A DNA stretch of 37,046 nt from Planctomycetota bacterium (GCA_016872605.1 VGZI01000041.1:1-37046); one strand, 5' to 3'. Counted from the stretch's first letter, positions 21,192 through 30,077 are shown. Notes: generated from the sequence alone by a model not told the origin. Program-made: numbers and translations.

Positions 21192-21220
21192 TTTATATAC
21201 GTCTAATATTATTTCGTCAA
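21192..21220 (-). promoter_or_regulatory. Sigma70-like promoter of recA
   Basis: Read on the minus strand, TTGACG (21220-21215) and TATAAA (21197-21192) are separated by exactly 17 bases, 56 bp before the recA ATG. The surroundings are AT-rich. A 7-bp inverted repeat GGAATTC/GAATTCC lies further upstream at 21241-21261. Confidence 0.75.
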
Positions 21221-21366
21221 GTGCAATGCGAAACTTTTCTGGAATTCTGGATTTGAATTCCAAGGCGCCAATTGAAACAATGATGTACCCCCCCCGATTT
21301 TGCGGCTTCGCGCTCGCATGATGGCCTCGCGGGCGCAACGCCGCACGCGGCACAAAGGAGCTTTCC

Positions 21367-22380
21367 ATGCAACTCGAATCCACCTCGCTGTGCCCGGACT
21401 GTAACGAGCCGGAATCGGTCGATCGACGCGATTTCCTGCGTGTCGTCGGCGCCGGGACCGCAGCCGTCATCGCGGGCGGCACGCTGACGCCGATCGCAAC
21501 TGCGCAGAATACGCCGCCGCGCCCCGCCGGTAAACCGCCCCGCCCTGCGGAAGCCCTGTGCCGCGAGCTATTCACCGGCCTGACCGCGGACCAACGCCGG
21601 CAACTCGTGCTCCCCTGGAACCACGCCAACCGTATGCGCACCTTCAATGCGCCCATGAACGCACGCATCGCAGACATCTACACCCGGCCGCAACAAGAGC
21701 TGGTCGATCGCATCATGCACGCCATCAGCTCCGGCGAGGAAGGCTATGCCCGTCTGTCGCGCAACGGCGGCTGGGACACGCGCGGCGGTTTCGGCGGATG
21801 CGGCGCCAACTTCTTCGGCGACGTCGCCGACGGCCGACAGTGGGCCTGGGTCTTCTCGTGCCACCATCTCACCGTCCGCTGCGACGGCAATTCCGAGCCT
21901 GATGCGGCCTTCGGCGGACCGATGTACTATGGCCACAGCCCGGACGGCCACAGCGTGCGCAACGTCTTCAACTATCAGACGCGCTCGGTGCAAGCCGTCT
22001 ACGACGCCCTCAATGAAGCTCAACGCCGCCGCGCGATCATCACCAACCCCGGCGAAGGGGCACGCTCGATTCAATTCCGCAGACAGCATCCCGGCGTCGT
22101 CGCGTCCGACATGACGGCCGATCAGCGCCGCCTGGTGGAGACGGTCATGCGCGAGCTCTTGTCGCCATACCGCCGCGAAGACGCCGACGAAGTGATGGCG
22201 CTGGTGCGTCGCAACGGCGGGCTGGAGCGTCTGCACCTGGGATTCTATCGCGACGCCAACGCGGCCGAGGCGACACGCTGGAATTTCTGGCGTATCGAAG
22301 GCCCCGGCTTCGTCTGGAACTTCCGCGTGTTGCCGCACGTGCACTGCTACGTGAACATCGCGCGAGCGCCGCAAGCGTAA
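21367..22380 (+). CDS. Tat-exported DUF3500-like protein
   Basis: A 337-residue protein. RRDFLRVVGAGTAAVIAGGTLTPIATA is a twin-arginine signal. The mature part contains SCHHLTVRCDG and FGGPMYYGHSPDGH, with several His residues suggesting a metal site, and ends WNFRVLPHVHCYVNIA, a pattern I associate with the DUF3500 family. A TRGGFGGCG word sits in the middle. The enzymatic role is not established. The AAAGGAG ribosome-binding site supports the ATG at 21367. It is divergent from recA and convergent with the next gene, with a strong terminator between them. Confidence 0.75.
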   Translation: MQLESTSLCPDCNEPESVDRRDFLRVVGAGTAAVIAGGTLTPIATAQNTPPRPAGKPPRPAEALCRELFTGLTADQRRQLVLPWNHANRMRTFNAPMNARIADIYTRPQQELVDRIMHAISSGEEGYARLSRNGGWDTRGGFGGCGANFFGDVADGRQWAWVFSCHHLTVRCDGNSEPDAAFGGPMYYGHSPDGHSVRNVFNYQTRSVQAVYDALNEAQRRRAIITNPGEGARSIQFRRQHPGVVASDMTADQRRLVETVMRELLSPYRREDADEVMALVRRNGGLERLHLGFYRDANAAEATRWNFWRIEGPGFVWNFRVLPHVHCYVNIARAPQA

Positions 22381-22401
22381 GAAATGTTCGTTGCCGAAAA
22401 A

Positions 22402-22443
22402 AAACGCCAGCGGACGAATCGATCGATTCGTCCGCTGGCGTTT
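22402..22443 (-). terminator. Rho-independent terminator between convergent genes
   Basis: A perfect 42-base palindrome (two 21-base halves) begins AAACGCCAGCGG. On the minus strand it is followed by a run of eight T, giving a textbook terminator for the amidotransferase-like gene. On the plus strand a short T-rich stretch follows, so it may also stop the DUF3500 transcript. Confidence 0.9.
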
Positions 22444-22471
22444 CGCATTTTCTTCATCGCCTTCGTCGGCA

Positions 22472-23191
22472 TCAACCAGCCATCGCCATCTTGCGGCCTG
22501 CCGGCGTCGTTTCGAGCCGTGCTCGAGCGGCGTCGATAAGGGCGCGAAACACCTGGATATCGAGACCCGACGCGGACGGCGACGCGGGCTGCCATTGCAC
22601 ACCGACGGAGAACCAGCCACCGGCCGTGTACTCAACCGCCTCGACAATGCCGTCGAGCGCCGTCGCCGTGGCCGTGAATCCCTTCGCCAACTTTTGAATG
22701 GCCTGGCGATGCTCGCTGTTGACGACGATTTCGCCCTCGCCGTAGATGGCACACATCAACGACCCAGGCAAAATGTTGATGGCGTGGCGCAACCCTGGCT
22801 CAGGCGGATGCCGATGCTGCAATGCATCGGGCATTTCCCTCGCCAGGTCGCCGTAATTCAGGCCGCCGAACGCCGAGTTCATCGCCAACAGCGCGTGATC
22901 GATCGTCAGAAGTGGGAAGCGATGTTGCCGGCACCACAAGCAGAGCGATTCGATATCGCCCATTTTGCCCGGCGCCGCGGTATCGAATCCGCAAACGACA
23001 ACGCCGGCGAAACCGTGAAGGACCTCGCCCCAGGAACGGCCGCCGCAGTTGGGCTTGAGGAAAACGGGATCGGCGCCGGCCGCGGTCAGCGTGCCGTGAT
23101 AGCCGGTGGTCCAAAGACCGACGCCCTTGCCCTTGGATTTGATCTCCGACCCGTAGACCGCAATACGCAGGGGATTGTTGGAAGTGAACAT
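22472..23191 (-). CDS. Class-I glutamine-amidotransferase-like (peptidase C26) protein without catalytic triad
   Basis: A 239-residue protein of C26/gamma-glutamyl-hydrolase-like fold: RIAVYGSEIK at the start, AGADPVFLKP, HGFAGVVVCGFD, and later VVNSEHRQAIQKL and VEAVEY as in PuuD-type enzymes. The nucleophile elbow, normally LGICRGxQxxN-GG, reads LTIDHALLAMNSAFGG, so the cysteine is replaced by Asp98. The WHPE motif reads WQPA (Gln201, Ala203), so the catalytic His and Glu are also gone. It therefore looks like a pseudoenzyme, perhaps a binding or regulatory protein. The ATG at 23191 has GGAG upstream. No N-terminal signal is seen. Confidence 0.8.
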   Translation of the reverse strand: MFTSNNPLRIAVYGSEIKSKGKGVGLWTTGYHGTLTAAGADPVFLKPNCGGRSWGEVLHGFAGVVVCGFDTAAPGKMGDIESLCLWCRQHRFPLLTIDHALLAMNSAFGGLNYGDLAREMPDALQHRHPPEPGLRHAINILPGSLMCAIYGEGEIVVNSEHRQAIQKLAKGFTATATALDGIVEAVEYTAGGWFSVGVQWQPASPSASGLDIQVFRALIDAARARLETTPAGRKMAMAG

Positions 23192-23234
23192 GCTCGGACT
23201 CCTTTCCGCCTGATACGTGAATGCCTGCCTTGGC

Positions 23235-23269
23235 TTCTTCCACCGATGGAAGAATTTTCGTTGATTATA
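23235..23269 (-). promoter_or_regulatory. Possible -10 box and leader hairpin of the amidotransferase-like gene
   Basis: On the minus strand TATAAT occurs at 23269-23264, but the -35 is not clear. An 8-bp hairpin TTCTTCCA/TGGAAGAA (23235-23254) follows in the leader. A second TATAAT on the plus strand (23389-23394) could serve the GYF gene at 23564. Otherwise 23192-23563 holds no recognisable gene. Confidence 0.35.
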
Positions 23270-23563
23270 CGACAAAGCCCGGGCGAAAATCCAGCAAAAT
23301 ATCGGGAAATCGGCGCGAGAATGTAAAATCCGCGGCAGTCAGCCAATGTCGCATGCCCTGGCGGAACTGATCCAATCATCCCCTTGCGTATAATGCTTGC
23401 AATGGCGTTTCCTGAGCGATAATAAGAAATCTTGACCGACACGGCGCGAATTGCCGAGTGCGTCGTCTCCCATGGATCGTTGCCAGTGCACTACCGCAAC
23501 CGATGTGCGATGCTGGCGTTGAGACGGTAACCGCCGATAACACCTATTTTCGGAGCCACTTCG

Positions 23564-24751
23564 ATGGCGGAAATGTGGTATTACACAAGCGAAGGCAAGC
23601 AGATGGACCCCGTCACGCTTAAGGAGTTGAAGCGGATGGCCGGGGACGGGACCTTGAAGCCGACCGACATGGTGTGGAAGGACGGCATGGCGCGCTGGAT
23701 TCGCGCGGGTTCGGTCACGGAACTTTTTCCAGATCCCGCATCGGCGCTCGATCCGTATTTCACCCACACACGCCAAGAAAAGAAGCAGGATCCCAACAAA
23801 ACCGGGGTCACTCCCGCGGCAGGCACGTCGTCCACCAGCACGACGACGCCGAAGCGAAAGGCCTCCGACGACGATGAGGACGAAGGCGGGCCGCCACGCC
23901 GCCGAGCGGAGTCGGCTGCAGCAGGCGGGTCGAGCATCGGCATGTTCCTCGCCATGGGCTGTGCCGTGATCGTTCTCGTTGGCGGTTTTCTCGCCGGCGT
24001 GGTGCTCCTCGTGGTCGTGCTGCGCCCGGCTGCCGATGAGACGAAGAAGGATGGCGACCAGGGCCGAAAAGACGGCGAAGTCGCGACGCCGATTGACGCA
24101 GACATCGAGTATGACGCGACGATCAAGCCAGGCCACCCGCACGTCAGCAAGCTTTTCACTTTCAAGGCCGACACGTCTTATCAGGTGTTGATCAAGCCGA
24201 AGAAAAAAGACGACAACGCGCGCTTCAAACTCGTATTCAAGGATGCGGGCGGCAACGATGCCGGCGTGCAGCTCGTCAACCTAATCCGGCCCGGTGTCAA
24301 CACTTCGTGGCCCCAGAAAAACGCAGGCGATTTCCGTATCGCGCTCGAACTCGCGGAAGGAAACAAAACGGTCAACGCGACGGTGACGCTCAGAGAAAAG
24401 GCCGGTGGTCCCAAAAACGATCCGCTTCCTCCTGACACGCTGGAAGGCAATGGCAGGTGGGACAGCGACCCGATCGGCCCCAGGCAAATCGTGGAGAAGA
24501 AGTTTCGGATTAAGGCAGATCATAATGTGTCCTTCAATGCCACATTCGTCCAGGCGGGCAAGGGAACGAAGTTCGACGTCGTCGTGGTTAGAGACGCCGA
24601 TCGTAACGCCGAGGTGGGCTCGGATAGGCAGAAGCCGAAGAACGCCAGCGTCCGATTTCGCCGCGACGTTGCCGAGATCGTCGTTGTACGCATCATCAAT
24701 GCAGGGTCGACGACCAATAAAGTCATCGTGAACTACGACGTCAGTCCGTAG
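23564..24751 (+). CDS. GYF_2-domain membrane protein
   Basis: A 395-residue protein. Residues 4-55 (WYYTSEGKQMDPVTLKELKRMAGDGTLKPTDMVWKDG, shown in part) form a GYF_2 domain, normally a peptide-binding module. A charged low-complexity linker follows, then one membrane helix (IGMFLAMGCAVIVLVGGFLAG). Two beta-rich repeats with PPC-like character come last (FTFKADTSYQVLIK and FRIKADHNVSFNATF). With the N-terminus cytosolic, the C-terminal beta domains would lie outside the membrane. The ATG at 23564 has GGAG upstream. It is a paralogue of the next gene. The partner and function are unknown. Confidence 0.85.
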   Translation: MAEMWYYTSEGKQMDPVTLKELKRMAGDGTLKPTDMVWKDGMARWIRAGSVTELFPDPASALDPYFTHTRQEKKQDPNKTGVTPAAGTSSTSTTTPKRKASDDDEDEGGPPRRRAESAAAGGSSIGMFLAMGCAVIVLVGGFLAGVVLLVVVLRPAADETKKDGDQGRKDGEVATPIDADIEYDATIKPGHPHVSKLFTFKADTSYQVLIKPKKKDDNARFKLVFKDAGGNDAGVQLVNLIRPGVNTSWPQKNAGDFRIALELAEGNKTVNATVTLREKAGGPKNDPLPPDTLEGNGRWDSDPIGPRQIVEKKFRIKADHNVSFNATFVQAGKGTKFDVVVVRDADRNAEVGSDRQKPKNASVRFRRDVAEIVVVRIINAGSTTNKVIVNYDVSP

Positions 24752-24755
24752 CCGT

Positions 24756-24785
24756 CAGTTTCGCGCTCGCCGGCGAGCGCGACTG
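24756..24785. repeat. Palindrome between the two GYF genes
   Basis: A perfect 20-base palindrome CGCGCTCGCC/GGCGAGCGCG (24762-24781), extended by CAGT/CTG flanks. There is no T-run. It could reduce read-through between the paralogous genes. Confidence 0.6.
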
Positions 24786-24816
24786 GGCGTGTCGGTCAAG
24801 TTCTTCTGAGGCAGTC

Positions 24817-25601
24817 ATGGCGGCGGAATGGTACTACACCACCAACAAACAGCAGATGGGACCCGTCTCGTGGGAGGAACTGGTCGATCTGGCGCGCAAC
24901 GGCCTCATCAAGGCTAGCGACAAAGTCTGGACCGACGGCATGGCCGACTGGGTCAAGGCCGTCAATCAGAAGGGCCTCTTCAACCAAGACGCGGAGGACG
25001 CGGAGACCTCGGCGCCAAGCAAGAGCAAGTTCATCGGCGAGTCCAAGCCGCCACCCGGCCGCAAATCGCGCCGCCGCGAAGATGAGGAGGCTGATGAGGA
25101 GGAAGACAACAAGGCCAAGAAAAAGGGCGACAGGCGCAGCGAAGAAGAAGGCGTCATGACGTCGATGGGCGTCAAGATCGGCCTCATCGTCGGCGGCGTA
25201 TTGCTTCTGCTTGTCGTCGGCGTCGCCTGCATCGGCGGCATGATCTACTTGGCCTTCTTCGCTGGCAAGGCGTCTCGCACGGAAACGTACGAGATCAAGA
25301 ACCTTGGCGTGAACAGCAACCAAGTCAAAGCGTACGAGTTCAAAAAAGGCCAGAAGGTCATCACATCACGGTGACCAATGAGTTATCTCAGAACGATACC
25401 GATGTTGACCTCTATGTGTTCCGCGGCAGGAACGCCGTCAAGGGCGAGAAAGCGCTCGCCTGGGACGCACGAACGCCGGACGTCGACTGCAACTGCTATA
25501 CCGAACTCAATGTGCCGGCAGATGACACGTACCGCATCGTCATCATAAATCTCGGAAAGGGCGTCGCCAAAAAATGTAGCGTCAAGGTCGAAATCGATTG
25601 A
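24817..25601 (+). pseudogene. Second GYF_2-domain membrane protein, frameshifted
   Basis: The first segment (24817-25374) encodes a GYF_2 domain (WYYTTNKQQMGPVSWEEL), a charged linker, and a membrane helix (IGLIVGGVLLLLVVGVACIGG), and ends KKGQKVITSR with a stop. The missing C-terminal PPC-like beta domain (DVDLYVFRGRN to KKCSVKVEID) continues in another frame to 25601. The break coincides with a tandem CATCACATCA at 25359-25368. Deleting one CATCA restores K-V-I-T-V-T-N-E-L in frame, giving a protein of about 259 residues. The lesion is therefore a 5-bp slippage duplication in the genome or the assembly. The shortened membrane protein could still be made. Confidence 0.8.
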
Positions 25602-25617
25602 CGGTCAGGTCCGTCCC

Positions 25618-25998
25618 TTACGATTCAGGCTCGGATGCGTCATCGCGGTGCACGAGGGTCGGCGAGAACGCAGGGACGCACACTGCGATGTACTCCGCTC
25701 CTTCATCGGTCGGCGTGCTGTATTGCACCCATTCGCCGGCATGAGCGATCACCGCTTGCCCGGCATGCACATCGAGATGTCCGCCCGCATAGGCGACGCG
25801 CAACAGCCCCTTCAATACGATCGTGAATTCCTCGAACTCCGGCGTCTGTCCCGGCTCGACCCAGCCGGCGGGACTACGCATGTGCGCGATGCTGATCATT
25901 TCCTGACGTGAATTGACGCGGCCGATGTACTCGTCGATAAGCTTGGGTTTGTTTCCCGCCGCTTCGATCCGCGTCGGCGAGCCGATGAGTGTTGGCAT
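25618..25998 (-). CDS. Cupin-domain protein
   Basis: A 126-residue single-domain cupin. The core pattern PGQTPEFEEFTIVLKG and HAGQAVIAHAGEWVQYS corresponds to the two cupin motifs, although the usual metal His residues of motif 1 are partly replaced (Glu-rich). It may bind a small ligand or metal; the substrate is unknown. The last codons (ASEPES and TAA) resemble the repeat that ends hemC. It lies downstream of the DUF4058 gene on the same strand, separated by a GA-rich palindrome. Confidence 0.82.
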   Translation of the reverse strand: MPTLIGSPTRIEAAGNKPKLIDEYIGRVNSRQEMISIAHMRSPAGWVEPGQTPEFEEFTIVLKGLLRVAYAGGHLDVHAGQAVIAHAGEWVQYSTPTDEGAEYIAVCVPAFSPTLVHRDDASEPES

Positions 25999-26041
25999 GT
26001 TGACTCCGCAGTCAGGATACCTGATAGGGTCGAGAAGGGGA

Positions 26042-26103
26042 GAAAGGGAAAAGGGAGAAGGGGAGATAGGGAGATTGCTCGATCATTCTCCCTATCTCCC
26101 CTT
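26042..26103. repeat. GA-rich palindromic element between DUF4058 and cupin genes
   Basis: Perfect 17-base arms lie at 26058-26074 and 26087-26103 with a 12-base loop, preceded by further GA-rich sequence. The element contains GGGGAGATAGGG, also present in the carB linker at 5010-5021. It may form a hairpin after the DUF4058 stop. Confidence 0.75.
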
Positions 26104-26112
26104 TTCCGCTCT

Positions 26113-26799
26113 CTATTTTCGTAGCTTCTCTTCCTTGAGCCGCTCGATGAGCCAATTGCGGTTTTCATCGGAAAGGCGCGTAGCGGGATCGCGCGTGTAA
26201 TCGATTTGCTTGCAGAAATCGCCCTGATCGAATGCTTTGGCGACGGCGGCTTGCAGATCGAGCACCGTATCGCGATCGTCGGAGGCCAACGGCACGCGGA
26301 ATCGCGGCAAGCGCTTGGGCAGCGTTGCCGAGTAGATCTCGTAGCGGTCCGGATGCGTCCAGCGCGAGACGACGACGGCGTAGTCCCACGTCGGCGCCGT
26401 GTCGCGTGCACAGTCAAGCAGCGTCGGCCCTTGCAACACCAAGTCGATCTCGACGACGTTGGCGTTCATCTTCTTGACCTCTTCGCGGCGATCGAGATAG
26501 AGCCGGCGCCCCTCTGTCGTGATCTTGTTAGCCGGGCTGATCACCTCAATCAGCGTGACGAGCCTGCCGTCGCTGCGCTGGCGAACTTCGACATACGCTT
26601 CCTTGTGCGTTTCGCGGATGATCGAGGTGAACAGCGTTTCTTCGCTGGTATATTCGCGCTCGCCGACGCGCGCGCGATAGCGGTCCATGAGCCCGGGAAC
26701 GAGCATCTGATAAAGCGCCTGCACCGTCAATGCGTGAAAAGCAGGCCAACGCTTGTCTTCTTCCAAATAGGGATCCATTCCAGGAAATGGGCTCGCCAT
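26113..26799 (-). CDS. DUF4058 family protein
   Basis: A 228-residue protein starting MASPFPGMDPYLE, the hallmark N-terminus of DUF4058. It contains VTLIEVISPANKITTEGRRLYLDRREEVKK, which resembles a nuclease-like core (E-V-x-S-P-x-N-K) of the PD-(D/E)XK type, though nuclease activity is only an inference. DUF4058 genes are common in planctomycetes and cyanobacteria. The C-terminus is RLKEEKLRK. The function is unknown. Confidence 0.88.
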   Translation of the reverse strand: MASPFPGMDPYLEEDKRWPAFHALTVQALYQMLVPGLMDRYRARVGEREYTSEETLFTSIIRETHKEAYVEVRQRSDGRLVTLIEVISPANKITTEGRRLYLDRREEVKKMNANVVEIDLVLQGPTLLDCARDTAPTWDYAVVVSRWTHPDRYEIYSATLPKRLPRFRVPLASDDRDTVLDLQAAVAKAFDQGDFCKQIDYTRDPATRLSDENRNWLIERLKEEKLRK

Positions 26800-26933
26800 C
26801 GCTAATCCTCTCGTTACGCTTCCTCAAGTAGGCAATGCCATTTTATCGTTCGCCTAGCCCGGGCATCAAGACGTCGTGTCACGATTCGCCGTGCATTGCT
26901 AATGTGACGGTGCGCCATCCAAGTCCGCGCAGT

Positions 26934-27005
26934 GTGGGTCGAGCGCTGCGAGGCGCACCAAGCCCTCGCGAGCGCTTTTGGTGGGTCTCGCTGCGCTCGA
27001 CCCAC
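26934..27005. repeat. 72-bp palindromic element upstream of speA
   Basis: GTGGGTCGAGCG-type arms (26934-26952 and 26987-27005) match at 18 of 19, with inner CACCAA/TTGGTG pairing. No clear target duplication. The rest of 26800-27128 holds no gene, only the speA promoter region. Confidence 0.75.
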
Positions 27006-27057
27006 CCTAAAATTGGTTCGCACGAGCCGAGCACTCGCTCACACCATCGAATAATCC

Positions 27058-27084
27058 TTGACGTTGCCTTGCGTGGAATATACT
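27058..27084 (+). promoter_or_regulatory. Probable speA promoter
   Basis: TTGACG (27058-27063) and TATACT (27079-27084) are separated by 15 bases, shorter than ideal. They lie 45-70 bp before the speA ATG at 27129. Confidence 0.45.
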
Positions 27085-27128
27085 GATGATGATTTCATTC
27101 GCTCACCCGTGTGTGAGGCTTTCCTCTG

Positions 27129-29036
27129 ATGGAACTAATCGACCAGTGGAAGATTCAAGACTCCCTTGATGTCTACGAAGTCAAGCACTGGGGCAAAGGC
27201 TACTTCGGCATCAACAGCAAGGGGCACGTCACCGTCCATCCGGACAAGCGTCCCGAGCAGGCCATCGACCTCAAGGTCCTCATCGATCAGCTGCAAGATC
27301 GCGGCATCCAGCTGCCGATTCTGCTCCGCTTCACCGATATCCTGCGTCATCGTGTCGGCGAAATCTTCGAAGCCTTCAAGAACGCCATCACAGAATACAA
27401 CTTCACCGGCGACTATACCTGCGTCTATCCGATCAAAGTTAATCAGCAACGCCATGTCGTCGAAGAAATTCTCGACTTCGGCAAACCCTATGGTTTCGGC
27501 CTGGAAGCCGGCTCCAAGCCGGAACTCCTTGCCGTACTCGCTTGCACCAACGGCGGACAAACGCCCATCATCTGCAACGGCTTCAAGGACGACGAGTTCA
27601 TCAAGATGACGATCCTTGCCCGCAAGATGGGCAAGCACATCATTCCCGTCGTCGAGAAGTTCAGCGAACTCGAGTTGATCACACGCTACTCCGAGGAACT
27701 GAACGTTCGCCCCGTCATGGGCATCCGCATCAAGCTCGGTGCTCGCGGCGCGGGCCGATGGCGCAACAGCGCCGGCTTCCGCTCCAAGTTCGGCTTGACG
27801 CTGACCGAAGCTCTCGAAGCGGTCGAGTATCTGCGCCTGCGCGGCATGCAGGACTGCTTGCAACTCGTCCACTTTCATCTCGGCAGCCAGATCACCAACA
27901 TCCGTAACGTCAAGAGCGCGCTAACGGAAGCCTCACGCGTCTATTGTGAACTCTTTCGCGTCGGCGCCGGCGTCAAATACCTCGACGTCGGCGGCGGGCT
28001 CGGCATCGACTACGATGGCTCGCAAACCGATTTCGAGTCCTCCGTCAACTACACGCTTCAGGAATATGCGAACGACGTTGTCTTCCGCATCAAAAGCATC
28101 TGCGACGAGTGCAGCGTGCCGTACCCGACCATCATCTCCGAGTCGGGCCGAGCTGTGGTCGCGTATCATAGCATGCTCGTCTTCGACGTACTCGGCGTAT
28201 CGAACTTCGACCGCTACACGGTTCCGCCGGAGATTCCCGGCGACTCGCCGCAACAAGTGACCGACCTGTTCGGCATCTTTCGGGATTTGTCCAAAAAGAA
28301 CATGCTCGAGTGTTACCACGACGCCGTCCAGGCCATGGACGACTCGCTCAACATGTTCAATCTCGGCGCCATCACGATCGAACAGCGTGCCCTCGTCGAA
28401 CGGCTGTTCTGGGCCGTGAGCGGCAAGATCTTGCGCATGATGACCGAGCTCGACTTCGCTCCGGAAGAGCTGCAAGGCTTGCGCACGATGCTCTCGGACA
28501 CCTACTTCTGCAACTTTTCGGTGTTCCAGTCGATGCCCGATAGCTGGGCGATCAAGCAACTCTTCCCGCTGATGCCGATCCATCGCCTCAATGAGCAACC
28601 GACGCGCCGAGCCGTCCTGGGCGACATCACTTGCGACTCGGACGGCAAGATCGATCAATTCATCGATCTGCGCGACGTCCGGCAGACGCTGGAGTTGCAT
28701 CCGTTCAACGGTCAGCCCTACTATCTCGGCGCATTTCTACTCGGCGCCTATCAGGAAATCCTCGGCGATTTGCACAATCTGTTCGGCGACACCAACGCGG
28801 TGCACGTTCGCCTCGACGAAAACGGTGAAATCGTCCTCGACGGCGTCGTCAAAGGAGACACCGTCCGCGAGGTCCTCGCCTATGTTCAGTACAACGCCGA
28901 GGAGTTGCTCAACCAATTGCGTAAAGACGTGGAACGGGCTGTCCGGGGCAATATGATCACCGTTCAAGAATCGCGGCAACTGCTTCACTTCTACGAATCA
29001 GGCCTGGATGGTTACACGTATCTCGAAGAGCCGTGA
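27129..29036 (+). CDS. speA: Biosynthetic arginine decarboxylase
   Basis: A 635-residue PLP enzyme converting arginine to agmatine, the first step of the agmatine route to putrescine and spermidine. The PLP lysine lies in CVYPIKVNQQRHVVEEIL. Other family signatures are ILLRFTDILRHRV, GLEAGSKPELLAVLA, LVHFHLGSQITNIRN, YLDVGGGLGIDYDG and ESGRAVVAYHSML. Length and order match bacterial SpeA. A likely promoter is at 27058-27084. A palindromic element lies between it and pyrD. No agmatinase or spermidine synthase gene is present in the window. Confidence 0.97.
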   Translation: MELIDQWKIQDSLDVYEVKHWGKGYFGINSKGHVTVHPDKRPEQAIDLKVLIDQLQDRGIQLPILLRFTDILRHRVGEIFEAFKNAITEYNFTGDYTCVYPIKVNQQRHVVEEILDFGKPYGFGLEAGSKPELLAVLACTNGGQTPIICNGFKDDEFIKMTILARKMGKHIIPVVEKFSELELITRYSEELNVRPVMGIRIKLGARGAGRWRNSAGFRSKFGLTLTEALEAVEYLRLRGMQDCLQLVHFHLGSQITNIRNVKSALTEASRVYCELFRVGAGVKYLDVGGGLGIDYDGSQTDFESSVNYTLQEYANDVVFRIKSICDECSVPYPTIISESGRAVVAYHSMLVFDVLGVSNFDRYTVPPEIPGDSPQQVTDLFGIFRDLSKKNMLECYHDAVQAMDDSLNMFNLGAITIEQRALVERLFWAVSGKILRMMTELDFAPEELQGLRTMLSDTYFCNFSVFQSMPDSWAIKQLFPLMPIHRLNEQPTRRAVLGDITCDSDGKIDQFIDLRDVRQTLELHPFNGQPYYLGAFLLGAYQEILGDLHNLFGDTNAVHVRLDENGEIVLDGVVKGDTVREVLAYVQYNAEELLNQLRKDVERAVRGNMITVQESRQLLHFYESGLDGYTYLEEP

Positions 29037-29041
29037 TCGTT

Positions 29042-29103
29042 TTCGTTTAGCACCCGCGTTGCGCCCCATCCGTTCGAGTGGCGAGCCGCGAGCGCTAGAC
29101 GAA
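29042..29103. repeat. Palindromic element between speA and pyrD
   Basis: TTCGTTTAGC (29042-29051) is mirrored by GCTAGACGAA (29094-29103), 9 of 10. The left part closely matches the repeat at 33497-33586 (21 of 24 bases around CGTTTAGC-CCCGC). Confidence 0.65.
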
Positions 29104-29113
29104 GAAAGAACTC

Positions 29114-30058
29114 ATGCCCGACCTATGCATCACCCTCGGTCGCCTCAATCTAAAGAACCCAATTCTGGTTGCGTCCGGCACGTTTGGTTACGCCAGGGAG
29201 ATGGCCGGCGCAGTCGATTTCGCCAAGCTGGGCGGAATCATTCCGAAGACCGTCACGCAGTCGCCGCGCAAGGGAAATGCGCCGCCGCGCACGGTCGAGA
29301 CGCCGTCCGGCATGCTTAACGCCATCGGCCTCGACAACGACGGGATCGATCACTTTATCGCGCATCATCTGCCATACCTGCGCACGCTGCCGACAGCGAT
29401 CATCGCCAACATCGCGGGCAAAACCGTGGATGAGTTTATTGACATGGCCGCGAAGGTCGGACGTGAGGCGCCGCCTGCTCCCCTTCCCCCTGGCGGGGTG
29501 AGGGGAGGACTCGCCGGGCTGGAACTCAATCTGTCTTGCCCGAACGTTTCCGGCGGACTGGATTTCGCGACCGATCCGAAGCTCATCGACAAGATCGTAG
29601 CCGGCGTTCGCAAGGTGTGCCCGTTGCCGATCATCGCCAAATTGACGCCGAACGTGACCGATATCGTACCGATTGCTCAGGCGGCCGCCGACGCCGGCGC
29701 CGACGCGGTGTCGCTGGTGAATACGTTCGTCGGCATGGCCATCGATTGGAGAAAACGAAAGCCGATCCTTGGCAACGTGACCGGAGGGCTGAGCGGGCCT
29801 GCGATCAAGCCGCTCGCGCTGCGATTGGTCTGGCGCGTCGCGAGTCACGTGCGCGTTCCGGTCATCGGCATCGGGGGAATCCGCTCGATCGACGATGTCA
29901 TGGAGTTTCTCGTCGCCGGCGCGTCGGCCGTGCAGGTCGGCACGGCCAACTTCTTCGATCCCACGGTATCCGCCCGGCTCGTCGATCAACTGACGGCGAC
30001 ATGTAACGATCTCGGCATCGCTTCGATGCGCGACATCGTTGGAACGCTGCGCGTGTAG
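29114..30058 (+). CDS. pyrD: Dihydroorotate dehydrogenase, class 1B catalytic subunit
   Basis: A 314-residue FMN enzyme oxidising dihydroorotate to orotate in pyrimidine synthesis. Signatures are [11 protein letters not shown], the catalytic-loop LNLSCPNV with its Cys, [18 protein letters not shown] and [10 protein letters not shown], and IGIGGI. The pattern is class 1B, which normally pairs with the iron-sulfur/FAD subunit PyrK; no pyrK is seen here. About 15 extra residues ([16 protein letters not shown]) precede [12 protein letters not shown] and derive from an in-frame palindrome at 29478-29507. The gene follows speA by 77 bp. Confidence 0.94.
   Translation: MPDLCITLGRLNLKNPILVASGTFGYAREMAGAVDFAKLGGIIPKTVTQSPRKGNAPPRTVETPSGMLNAIGLDNDGIDHFIAHHLPYLRTLPTAIIANIAGKTVDEFIDMAAKVGREAPPAPLPPGGVRGGLAGLELNLSCPNVSGGLDFATDPKLIDKIVAGVRKVCPLPIIAKLTPNVTDIVPIAQAAADAGADAVSLVNTFVGMAIDWRKRKPILGNVTGGLSGPAIKPLALRLVWRVASHVRVPVIGIGGIRSIDDVMEFLVAGASAVQVGTANFFDPTVSARLVDQLTATCNDLGIASMRDIVGTLRV
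29478..29507. repeat. In-frame palindromic insert in pyrD
   Basis: A 30-base hairpin: CTCCCCT at 29478-29484 pairs with AGGGGAG at 29501-29507 and CCCC with GGGG inside, leaving a 4-base loop (12 of 13 pairs, one G-T). It encodes [10 protein letters not shown] within PyrD. Confidence 0.75.
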
Positions 30059-30077
30059 GCGTGATCGATGCTCTGTG

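Noticed and set aside
21137..21366. LexA operator upstream of recA
   Set aside because: A 7-bp GGAATTC/GAATTCC inverted repeat is present, but it matches no LexA box I know and lies upstream of the -35, so it is not called.
25350..25375. Programmed ribosomal frameshift in the second GYF gene
   Set aside because: No slippery heptamer is seen, and a 5-bp tandem duplication explains the shift fully.
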